Origin: JAGTVG01 sp964389805
GTDB taxonomy: Bacteria; Bacteroidota; Bacteroidia; Cytophagales; Cyclobacteriaceae
DNA: 9,333 nt
Direction of reading: 5' to 3'
NCBI GenBank assembly: GCA_964389805.1
Contig: CAYMFU010000097.1
Span: 1-9,333 of the forward strand
Positions 1 to 6,780 of the stretch are shown in pieces. A program made the position numbers and the translations under genes. The notes under the pieces were generated by a model that was given only the letters and a program-made list of their open reading frames with translations, was not told the origin of the DNA and did no database searches. Position 1 is the first letter of the stretch. Every line of letters begins with the position of its first letter.

Positions 1-338
1 AATTGGATGGATTGCATGAATACAGAATGAAGCCGGAAAAATATTATGGTAGGGTGTTTTTCCTGAAAGAAGGGTGGAATGCGGGTTATGACACCAGCGA
101 GGATATCACATTTATTGGTGCCTTTCCGGTGGACCAACCCTTGTTTCTGCATATGTGGATGAATCATCCAGTAAACAATGAAGCACATCATTACTATGCC
201 GAATTTCAACCCTGGACGCCCATTTATCAAAAGAGCACAATGTATTTTACGTATTTTCTGTATGGGGCCGGAGGGAAATGGCAAAATGGAGTTGAATATC
301 TCAGAAATAGAAATTTAATTACTATAAGCCAGAATTGA
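1..338 (+). CDS. C-terminal end of an unrecognised protein (5' truncated by the window edge)
   Basis: The frame is open from the left edge to a TGA at 336-338, so this is the tail of a longer gene; the TTG at position 3 is not a convincing start. About 111 residues are visible. They are rich in aromatic residues (for example FLKEGWNAGYDTSED, then FQPWTPIYQKSTMYFTYFLYG, shown here in two parts with 'G' closing a likely beta-strand) and read like alternating beta-strands near the end of a large beta-sandwich protein. No catalytic motif can be named. It lies 99 bases upstream of a secreted 605-residue protein on the same strand, so it may belong to the same carbohydrate-related locus. I do not recognise the family. 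The coding call is firm; the fold is a guess. Confidence 0.75.
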   Translation, partial: LDGLHEYRMKPEKYYGRVFFLKEGWNAGYDTSEDITFIGAFPVDQPLFLHMWMNHPVNNEAHHYYAEFQPWTPIYQKSTMYFTYFLYGAGGKWQNGVEYLRNRNLITISQN

Positions 339-364
339 CTTTAAATCTGTGAAAATTTTATTCT
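335..364 (+). promoter_or_regulatory. Weak candidate promoter before the 605-residue secreted protein
   Basis: TTGACT (335-340) and TATTCT (359-364) are separated by 18 bases in the 99-base gap before the gene at 438. The pair resembles a sigma-70-type promoter, and TATTCTGA partly fits the Bacteroidota -7 box (TAnnTTTG). The match is imperfect, and the -35-like box overlaps the stop codon of the upstream gene. No Shine-Dalgarno sequence precedes the start codon. Confidence 0.2.
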
Positions 365-437
365 GAATAAATAGAAAAAATCCTTAGATGATGTCAGAAC
401 ATTATTAAGAATACAAGAGAAATCGAAATATTAAGTC

Positions 438-2255
438 ATGAAAAACCTAAAATCATTATTCATAACAATTCTAAGTTTAATCATTGTTAATAATTCATAT
501 GCCGGTACAAATAAAGATTCGGACTTGAAATTAACAAAACTTGAAATCGGGTATCCTTGCCCAGCGATTCCCTTTTATCATTTCCTGGTAGAAATTGAAT
601 TACCCCATGCCTCCATTATTGAAGTAGAGGCTGCGGTGAATGGGAAAGTCCTGCGATTCACTGATCTGCATCGTGCAGATGCGATTACAGATATGAACCG
701 GCCAATCATAAGTCATCGCCCTCCTTCAGGTTACGGCTTATCGCAGGACGGCACTTTATATGAGCACCCCCACCTGGTGGGCTGGATGAAGTGGGAGCCA
801 GGGAAAGAATACGAGATTCGTATCAGGGTCCGAATGAAAAAAAGTGTTCACGGTAGTGAAAATGATGAATTTCTATCAGCTACCCGGAAGATAAAGGCTC
901 CGGATGGAATTCCTGTTTTTAGCAATACATGGAAAAACTATAAATCCCTGATATTATCAGAAACCGCTGGTATTGATCGCGTGGGTGACCCTATAGAGGT
1001 ATTGTTGCCATTTTATCCCGATGAAGCACAGCAGCTTACCCGTGACATCAGGGTAGTCTCCATCGATCCCCTTACTTATGATTTTAAGGAAATTCCAAGC
1101 CAGGTATATGATATAAAGAAATATCTTCAAGAGGATGATCTTGAACCGGATGAAGGAGGAAATCCCACTAGGGATGTTCCCTTATGGATGCCTACGGTCA
1201 CTTGCCGGCTTGCCTTTCTTGCAGATGTAAAGGCAAAGACCAGCCAGGTTTATTTAGTGTATTACAATAATGAGGATGCTCTAACGAAAACATATGAAAC
1301 AGACCTTCAGGTACAGGGTGAAGCACCAGGCCTTCAGGTGGATAATGACCTTTATACCATTTCCCTTCATCCCAATTCAGGTCATCTGGACCAGATCATC
1401 ATTAAAAAGAAACCTGAATTCCCATTTTTTCATAGAATGGAGACTAATGGCGCGATTCACTGGAATCCCGGCATATATTCCCCACCACGTCCCTGGACAC
1501 ATACCGCTGACTGGAAACCACCCACTAATGTGAATTACAGTTCTGGTCCGGTAAAAGTAAGCACAGAAGTATGGGATCAATTGAGGGAGATCCCGGAAGT
1601 GGATGCTTCCGTACGGTATGAATTCTACCCCGGATTACCTTATTTCATAAGTACAACCTCAATGCGAATTAATAAAAGAATAGATTGTATCGCTTTGAGA
1701 AATGCAGAAATTGTATTTAAACGTGAGCAGATTACCCATGCAGCCTGGTATGATATTGTAAGGGATAGTGTAATGGTTTATAATGTTGCTAAAATGCCTG
1801 ATCTAACAGATCTGTTAATGGAAGACGATGTGCCCTGGATAACTTTTTTTAATGAAGATACAGGTATTGGTTTTTCCGGAATTCAACTGGAATATATGAA
1901 TGCTGGCTTGGAATCAAAACCAAGATTATTGAATCCATATATGTACATCACCGGAGGGCCATGGATCTATTGGGCACGAGCTTTGTCGCTTAGTTTTCTT
2001 GCTTCAAATATGCAACAGATGATCCCGGCTTTGGAGGGTAATTTCTTCGCGGAAAAATGGGCTTACCTGACCTATGAGATCGCGGAAGGGGATGAACCCT
2101 TTTCGCCAGTAATAGCCTGGCAAAAAAGGCTCACTAATCCATTGAAAATCAGGCTTGTGGAAGAAGTAGATGAGCGGGTATCAAGAACTGTTCATGAAAT
2201 ATTTATTGACGAGGGCAGAAGTGGCTGGGAAGAACGTGACACTGGTCGGCATTAA
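438..2255 (+). CDS. Secreted beta-sandwich protein, possibly carbohydrate-active (polysaccharide lyase- or hydrolase-like)
   Basis: A 605-residue protein with an N-terminal signal peptide: basic MKNLK, a hydrophobic core to about residue 18, and likely cleavage after SYA (residue 22), so it acts in the periplasm or outside the cell. Three parts can be made out. Residues about 30-155 look like an Ig/FN3-like domain. Residues about 180-280 (RVGDPIEVLLPF, then EIPSQV, then SQVYLVYYNNEDA) resemble the small beta domains that precede beta-sandwiches in some polysaccharide lyases and glycosidases. Residues about 296-545, starting LQVDNDLYTISLHPNSGHL, read like a large galactose-mutarotase-like sandwich, with Trp/Tyr-rich strands such as GGPWIYWARALSL (507-519). 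No catalytic residues can be assigned. It is followed 29 bases downstream by a CBM9-like lipoprotein, supporting a carbohydrate role. Gene call and export are firm; the domain reading is inference and the family is not identified. Confidence 0.85.
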   Translation: MKNLKSLFITILSLIIVNNSYAGTNKDSDLKLTKLEIGYPCPAIPFYHFLVEIELPHASIIEVEAAVNGKVLRFTDLHRADAITDMNRPIISHRPPSGYGLSQDGTLYEHPHLVGWMKWEPGKEYEIRIRVRMKKSVHGSENDEFLSATRKIKAPDGIPVFSNTWKNYKSLILSETAGIDRVGDPIEVLLPFYPDEAQQLTRDIRVVSIDPLTYDFKEIPSQVYDIKKYLQEDDLEPDEGGNPTRDVPLWMPTVTCRLAFLADVKAKTSQVYLVYYNNEDALTKTYETDLQVQGEAPGLQVDNDLYTISLHPNSGHLDQIIIKKKPEFPFFHRMETNGAIHWNPGIYSPPRPWTHTADWKPPTNVNYSSGPVKVSTEVWDQLREIPEVDASVRYEFYPGLPYFISTTSMRINKRIDCIALRNAEIVFKREQITHAAWYDIVRDSVMVYNVAKMPDLTDLLMEDDVPWITFFNEDTGIGFSGIQLEYMNAGLESKPRLLNPYMYITGGPWIYWARALSLSFLASNMQQMIPALEGNFFAEKWAYLTYEIAEGDEPFSPVIAWQKRLTNPLKIRLVEEVDERVSRTVHEIFIDEGRSGWEERDTGRH

Positions 2256-2267
2256 TCATTAAAAACC

Positions 2268-2274
2268 AAGGAGG
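2268..2274 (+). promoter_or_regulatory. Strong Shine-Dalgarno sequence before the CBM9-like lipoprotein gene
   Basis: AAGGAGG lies 10 bases before the ATG at 2285. No comparable motif precedes the other starts in the window, which have A/T-rich leaders typical of Bacteroidota. It fixes the start of this gene and suggests independent ribosome loading within the two-gene operon. Confidence 0.7.
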
Positions 2275-2284
2275 ATATTGGTCC

Positions 2285-3013
2285 ATGAATAACAGAAATA
2301 TAGTTTTTGTTTTTATACTATTTATATTTTTATCGTGTAGTGATAAATCAGAAAAAATGAAATATAAAATAAGCCCGATAAATGAAGCATCAGTGTTCAG
2401 CAATGAATGGGATGATCCCAGCTGGAAAGAAACTGAAGCGATAAGCCTGGACAACTTCATGGGTGAAAAACCGGATCATTTTCCTGAAACTCAGGTAAAA
2501 GTGGCCTATGATGAACAGGCAATATATATTAAATTCAAAGTAAATGACAGGTATGTAAAAGCAGTCTACGCCAATCATCAGGACCCGGTTTATAAGGATA
2601 GCTGTGTTGAATTTTTCTTTACACCAGGGATTGATATAAGTGAAGGATATTTCAACCTGGAAATGAACTGCATCGGGACAATGTTGTTCCACCATCAGAA
2701 AGTTCCACGTAAAAATGCAGTTGGTATTAGTGAAATTGACATTGAAAAGGTGAAGGTCATAACAAGTTTAACTGAGATAATTGATCCTGAACAGGTCGAT
2801 AATGTGAATTGGCAGGTATCTTATAGAATTCCATTCTCCATATTGAGTCATTATCATGATTTCAACAAACCTGGTCCGGGAACGGTCTGGCTGGCAAATT
2901 TCTATAAATGCGCTGATGATTCATCTCATCCACACTGGTTGACATGGGCTCCAATAGACAATCCCACTCCTGACTTCCACCGGCCGGAATTTTTCGGAGA
3001 GTTACATTTTTAA
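2285..3013 (+). CDS. CBM9-like (carbohydrate-binding family 9-like) lipoprotein
   Basis: A 242-residue protein with a lipoprotein signal: hydrophobic residues 6-16, then LSC with the likely lipidated Cys at 18, so it should be membrane-anchored. The rest is one CBM9-like beta-sandwich domain (about 30-242). Features typical of that family are visible: an early DDPSW (residues 44-48), TQVKVAYDEQAIYIKFKV (69-86), DSCVEFFFTP (105-114) followed by YFNLEMNCIG (122-131), a WQVSYRIPF strand (176-184), and the closing HRPEFFGELHF (232-242). Family members bind sugars or occur beside polysaccharide-degrading enzymes; the ligand cannot be read from the sequence. It has its own strong Shine-Dalgarno sequence and follows the 605-residue secreted protein by 29 bases, so the two are probably co-transcribed and may work on the same glycan. 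The family call is good; the cellular side and ligand are unknown. Confidence 0.85.
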   Translation: MNNRNIVFVFILFIFLSCSDKSEKMKYKISPINEASVFSNEWDDPSWKETEAISLDNFMGEKPDHFPETQVKVAYDEQAIYIKFKVNDRYVKAVYANHQDPVYKDSCVEFFFTPGIDISEGYFNLEMNCIGTMLFHHQKVPRKNAVGISEIDIEKVKVITSLTEIIDPEQVDNVNWQVSYRIPFSILSHYHDFNKPGPGTVWLANFYKCADDSSHPHWLTWAPIDNPTPDFHRPEFFGELHF

Positions 3014-3029
3014 AGGAAATATTATTCCT
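3014..3029. terminator. Weak hairpin between converging genes
   Basis: AGGAA (3014-3018) and TTCCT (3025-3029) form a 5-bp stem around a 6-base loop in the 42-base gap between the CBM9-like gene and the converging peptidase gene. The position suits a bidirectional terminator, but the stem is short and lacks a clear T-tract. Confidence 0.2.
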
Positions 3030-3055
3030 GTCAAAGTTTATAGAGAAGCACAGTA

Positions 3056-4228
3056 TCAGTCGATATAGAACTCGTTTAATGCAAGTACTGTGCCCTTGCC
3101 AAAGGAAAAATAATCCTCAATGGTTAAATATTTTCCATCTGCGAGGTGAGACTGGGACAATTCGATTGTACCGCTGGGAACGCCCATTTTATAAAAATAA
3201 GAACATGAGGATCCTTTGAATTCTGAATGCCAGATCCTAATGGGCCAGTATCTATCCATTATCGTTACAAGGCTGTCAAGTTCATGATCCTGGAATATTA
3301 AAACATTATACTGGTGAAACTGTGTGTGATTGTGGATATCTATAAATAAATCGATTTCATTTCCAGCAGCTATCCAGGAATCGGCCCACTTTTTAAGACC
3401 GGTGACTTCTGGTTGTTCCTTTTCATCGTTCAACCAGACATTGTTCAGGTCTTCCATTTCCATATTATACCGGCTTGTTCCATTAAATATTCCATCGGGA
3501 TTCATCATGGGGACAATTAAATAATTAAACCTTTTCCTTGCCAATACAGCTTCTTCATCTTCCGATAAGAGAAATTGAATTAATCCTTCTGCCATAAACC
3601 CACCTGCATCTTCCCCCGCATGCTGTAATGCGAGAATTAAAATGTTTTTCTTTTCATCATCAGGCACTTCACCATCTGTTATATGAACAAGAGATATATC
3701 CCTTCCTTCTTTTGTTTTTGCCAGTTGATTGATTTTTGCGTATTCTGATGACTTAATCTTATCTAAAAAATTATCAATTCTCGAAGTGGGATAGGGGTGT
3801 GCGTATGCGATCCAGACAGGCTCTTTTTCAAAATGCTCAGTAAATTGAAAGGTATGTGATGCACTATCGTACTTTACATTAGTGATCCTGTGCCAGTTTT
3901 GCTGGTCATAACTGTAGACGGGTTGGGTATAATCAGTATACACAATATGGGGTGTTTCCCGGTATACGCCAATCAGATCTTTTAACTCGAAGGTTACGCG
4001 CTTATTTTTTACCTGCTCAGCTTTAAAATAGAACCAGTAATACTGGTCACCTATACTATCCCTCTTTAACCAGTGTTTGGTGGTTCCTGTAAGGTGGTTG
4101 GGAACTGCTTCAGTGAAAACTCCTATACTACCTTTGTCAAAATCAGCTGAAATTTTAACAGATGGCTCCTGACATGAAATGGCCACTAATATAAAAAGTG
4201 GAGAAATTAGATAGAGATATTTTTTCAT
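3056..4228 (-). CDS. M14-family zinc metallopeptidase (carboxypeptidase-like) lipoprotein
   Basis: A 390-residue protein starting MKKYLYLISPLF, with a lipobox-like AISC giving the lipidated Cys at 19. An N-terminal beta-sandwich (about 25-145) precedes the peptidase domain, the arrangement of the cytosolic-carboxypeptidase-like branch of M14; the link IAYAHPYPTSR (140-150) is typical. The zinc site is visible: HAGE gives His203 and Glu206, and DIHNH gives His299. NPDG lies at 243-246 and the probable catalytic Glu is 356 in GTIELS. One key position differs: where the family has DLNR, this protein has DLNN (260-263), so the Arg that normally binds the substrate's C-terminal carboxylate is Asn. 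It may therefore cleave amide or peptide bonds with altered specificity. It stands alone on the minus strand, converging on the CBM9-like gene and divergent from the FAD oxidoreductase. The family call is strong; the substrate is unknown. Confidence 0.9.
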   Translation of the reverse strand: MKKYLYLISPLFILVAISCQEPSVKISADFDKGSIGVFTEAVPNHLTGTTKHWLKRDSIGDQYYWFYFKAEQVKNKRVTFELKDLIGVYRETPHIVYTDYTQPVYSYDQQNWHRITNVKYDSASHTFQFTEHFEKEPVWIAYAHPYPTSRIDNFLDKIKSSEYAKINQLAKTKEGRDISLVHITDGEVPDDEKKNILILALQHAGEDAGGFMAEGLIQFLLSEDEEAVLARKRFNYLIVPMMNPDGIFNGTSRYNMEMEDLNNVWLNDEKEQPEVTGLKKWADSWIAAGNEIDLFIDIHNHTQFHQYNVLIFQDHELDSLVTIMDRYWPIRIWHSEFKGSSCSYFYKMGVPSGTIELSQSHLADGKYLTIEDYFSFGKGTVLALNEFYID

Positions 4229-4245
4229 ATTAAAATATTATATCT

Positions 4246-4315
4246 CAATTTAAAAAATAATTATATATCATGAGGTGATTTCTGTTTTAATTGAAGGACA
4301 ATTATTTTTTAATTG
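4246..4315. repeat. Long imperfect inverted repeat in the peptidase/oxidoreductase divergent promoter region
   Basis: The left arm CAATTTAAAAAATAATT (4246-4262) is the reverse complement of the right arm AATTATTTTTTAATTG (4300-4315), apart from one extra T in the left arm. That gives 16 paired bases with a single bulge and 37 bases between. The repeat fills most of the 97-base gap between two divergent starts, so each gene has the same T-rich element in the same orientation in front of it. It could be paired promoter elements or a regulator site. The arms are AT-only except for the end C/G, so chance similarity cannot be excluded. Confidence 0.5.
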
Positions 4316-4325
4316 CAAATAAAAA

Positions 4326-6050
4326 GTGAAACGCAGAGAATTTTTACAGAATTGTGGATATTCAAGCATAGGTTTAATGTTGCCTGCTTATCTTTCTTCC
4401 TGTTCAAACCTGTCAGATCATATTGGATTAGGGAAAGAATATAAAGCCGATATTATCATAATTGGGGGAGGTTTGGGTGGATGCGCCGCCGCGCTTGCCG
4501 CATGTAAACAAGGGACATCGGTGATTATGACAGAACCAACGGATTGGATCGGTGGGCAGGTCTCACAACAGGGAGTTCCGCCTGATGAACATCAATGGAT
4601 CGAATCGTTTGGCCGTACAGCCAGTTACGCCAGGTTCCGGACATTGATCAGAGAATATTATAAGAACAATTATTCGCTATCCCCAAAAGCATTAGAATCA
4701 GAATTTCTCAACCCTGGGAATGGGTTAGTATCCCGGTTATGCCATGAACCGAAGGTAGCCCTGGCTGTTTTACGGTCCATGCTTCAACCTCATGTCAATT
4801 CAGGAAAGCTCAAAATATTATTGGATTTCCAACCTGTAGATGCACTGGTTAATATAGATATGGTTCAGGCTGTTAAAGGAAAGAATGCTTTGACGGGGGA
4901 TCAGATCGTCTTAATAGGGGATATGTTTATTGATGCCAGCGAAGAGGGCGATCTGTTAGCCTTGACAGAAACCGAATATGTGCTGGGTGCAGAATCCCAT
5001 CTCCAGACTGGTGAACCGCATGCCCCGGAAAATCCGGATCCTGGTAATGTGCAGGCATTGACCTGGTGTTTTGCTATTGACCACCTTGAAGGTCAGGATC
5101 ATACCATCGAGAAACCTGAAACATATGATTTCTGGAAAGCCCATATTCCTGATCTGAACCCACCATGGTCGGGGAGACTGTTGTCATTAAATTATTCGAA
5201 TCCCAGGAACCACGAGCGAAGGGCACTTTCCTTTGTGCCACCCATCAAAGCAGAACCTGCCCCTTTTACACTATCATTGAATTTGTGGCTTTACAGAAGG
5301 ATAATTGATAAAGATAACTTTGAAAAAGGATCTTTCGAAAGCGATATTACCCTGGTGAACTGGCCACAAAATGACTACATGTTGGGAAACATCACTGACG
5401 TTCCTGATAAAATAAGAAAGCAAAACTTCTATCAGGCAAAGCAGCTCAGCCTATCCCTGCTTTATTGGCTTCAGACTGAAGTGCCCCGGCCAGACGGGAA
5501 ACAGGGTTGGAAGGGCTTGAGATTAAGAAAAGACGCTTTAGGCACAGAAGACGGACTGGCGAAATTTCCGTACATAAGGGAATCCAGGAGAATAAGACCG
5601 GAATTTACGATTTACGAGCAGCACCTGTCACTCGAAGAAAGAGGAAAAGCTTATAAAAATAGTGATGAACCGGTTTTAGCAACCCCATTCTCTGACTCAG
5701 TTGGTATTGGTTATTATCATCTGGATCTCCACCCCAGCACAGGTGGCGACAATTACATCGATATGGCTAGTGTTCCATTTCAAATTCCTTTGGGAGCCAT
5801 GATCCCGGAAAGAATGGAAAATCTAATACCTGGATGCAAAAATATTGGAACTACTCATATCTCAAATGGTTGTTATAGATTGCACCCGGTAGAATGGTCT
5901 ATCGGCGAAGCAGCGGGACATCTTTGTGCCTATTCAATTAGAAAGAACATATTGCCAAGAGAAGTCTGGAATAACGCGAAAGAATTGTTCGAATTTCAAT
6001 CTAATCTTATGGCAAATGGGATTGAACTGGAATGGTCTAAGTTGAAATAA
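4326..6050 (+). CDS. Tat-exported FAD-dependent oxidoreductase, probable lipoprotein
   Basis: A 574-residue protein of the FAD_oxidored type found widely in Bacteroidota and Planctomycetes. The start is GTG at 4326: an in-frame TAA lies at 4320-4322, and this start gives a twin-arginine signal (MKRREFLQ, Arg3-Arg4), so it should be exported folded with its cofactor. LSSC (23-26) after the hydrophobic stretch looks like a lipobox, suggesting membrane anchoring. The FAD-binding Rossmann fold starts at DIIIIGGGLGGCAAA (42-56), giving GxGxxG at 47-52, with Glu70 at the end of the next strand as the likely ribose ligand. WIGGQVSQQG (74-83) and IDASEEGDL (202-210) match conserved stretches of the family. 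RLHPVEWSIGEAAG (518-531) is the C-terminal FAD-contact region. The substrate is unknown; a sugar or other hydroxylated compound is inference from context. Its 3' end overlaps the converging phosphatase gene by 14 bases. Confidence 0.9.
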   Translation: MKRREFLQNCGYSSIGLMLPAYLSSCSNLSDHIGLGKEYKADIIIIGGGLGGCAAALAACKQGTSVIMTEPTDWIGGQVSQQGVPPDEHQWIESFGRTASYARFRTLIREYYKNNYSLSPKALESEFLNPGNGLVSRLCHEPKVALAVLRSMLQPHVNSGKLKILLDFQPVDALVNIDMVQAVKGKNALTGDQIVLIGDMFIDASEEGDLLALTETEYVLGAESHLQTGEPHAPENPDPGNVQALTWCFAIDHLEGQDHTIEKPETYDFWKAHIPDLNPPWSGRLLSLNYSNPRNHERRALSFVPPIKAEPAPFTLSLNLWLYRRIIDKDNFEKGSFESDITLVNWPQNDYMLGNITDVPDKIRKQNFYQAKQLSLSLLYWLQTEVPRPDGKQGWKGLRLRKDALGTEDGLAKFPYIRESRRIRPEFTIYEQHLSLEERGKAYKNSDEPVLATPFSDSVGIGYYHLDLHPSTGGDNYIDMASVPFQIPLGAMIPERMENLIPGCKNIGTTHISNGCYRLHPVEWSIGEAAGHLCAYSIRKNILPREVWNNAKELFEFQSNLMANGIELEWSKLK

Positions 6051-6780
6051 TCCTTACTATTCCAAGATCGTCATATGGCAATAACCCATGCTCCTCTATA
6101 AGTATCTTATATTTCTGTTCCAGCATATCAGAATTATCCATCAATGATGTGTCGATAAGCAGAAACTCAAGGGGGTCAACAGACCACTGTCGCTTTTCAT
6201 TTTGTGAATAAAACTTGGAGATCCCATCAGTTGATATTGAAATATCTGTTTGATTTTCGAACGTATAGGTTTTTGCGAACTTATTTATCCATTGATCAAA
6301 TGTAATATCAAGGTGATAGGCCATATAATCAGGAATATTGTGTTGATCTATTTCCTCTACCTTTCTATTGTGAATAATGAAGCCATCACCACTGATATTT
6401 ACCCAGGCTGATTTGTGAGGCTTGTTATATACCAGTAAAATGATTGTGCTTAGGATCTCAGTAAGTTCAGTGCCGAGAAGATGATGAGCCTTTTTCAGGT
6501 CATCGAAAACCTGGTTCAATATAAACCTTCCGATAAATGAAGGGTCTACCTTCTGAAGACTGAATTCCGGTTTTATTCTTTCGAGAAGGGGAAGCATTTT
6601 ACATGACTTTCTTAATATTTTTCCATATAAGGCGGAAGCAAAAAAGGATTCCTGTCCGCTTGAGCAACCATCAAAAACAGCTGCAATTATCCAGTCACTG
6701 CTGACCTTTTCTGTAAATACATAGTCTTCAGTATGATTATCGTGTAACTTCCCGGTTTTATTTAACTGATATATATTCAT
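6037..6780 (-). CDS. PP2C-family serine/threonine protein phosphatase-like protein
   Basis: A 247-residue protein without signal peptide or membrane segment, so cytoplasmic. The order of PP2C metal-site motifs is visible: NHTEDY with Glu18-Asp19, AAVFDGCSSG (33-42) with Asp37-Gly38 in place of the usual DGMGG, SGDG (130-133), STDGISKF (183-190) with Asp185, and a C-terminal YDDLGIVRI (236-244) with Asp237-Asp238 in place of the usual DDxT. These Asp residues would bind the Mn/Mg pair that hydrolyses phosphoserine or phosphothreonine. The length is close to a minimal catalytic domain, with no sensor domain attached. No kinase, FHA protein or anti-sigma pair is next to it, so the target is unknown. 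It converges on the oxidoreductase gene, overlapping its end by 14 bases, and is divergent from the isomerase-like gene across 236 bases. It is the odd one out in a cluster of exported proteins. Confidence 0.85.
   Translation of the reverse strand: MNIYQLNKTGKLHDNHTEDYVFTEKVSSDWIIAAVFDGCSSGQESFFASALYGKILRKSCKMLPLLERIKPEFSLQKVDPSFIGRFILNQVFDDLKKAHHLLGTELTEILSTIILLVYNKPHKSAWVNISGDGFIIHNRKVEEIDQHNIPDYMAYHLDITFDQWINKFAKTYTFENQTDISISTDGISKFYSQNEKRQWSVDPLEFLLIDTSLMDNSDMLEQKYKILIEEHGLLPYDDLGIVRIIST

Noticed and set aside
1294..1580. Two open frames (one on each strand) inside the 605-residue protein gene
   Set aside because: They lie wholly within a well-supported gene, have low-complexity or Trp/Pro/Ile-rich translations, and have no leader or context of their own.
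2203..2695. Two minus-strand open frames opposite the CBM9-like gene and the junction before it
   Set aside because: They are antisense to a gene with a strong ribosome site and recognisable domain; their translations show no motif.
3330..3524. Plus-strand open frame opposite the M14 peptidase gene
   Set aside because: It covers the complement of the peptidase's active-site region, whose coding sense is certain.
4956..5144. Minus-strand open frame opposite the FAD oxidoreductase gene
   Set aside because: Antisense shadow of a conserved gene, Cys/Phe-rich and without a start context.
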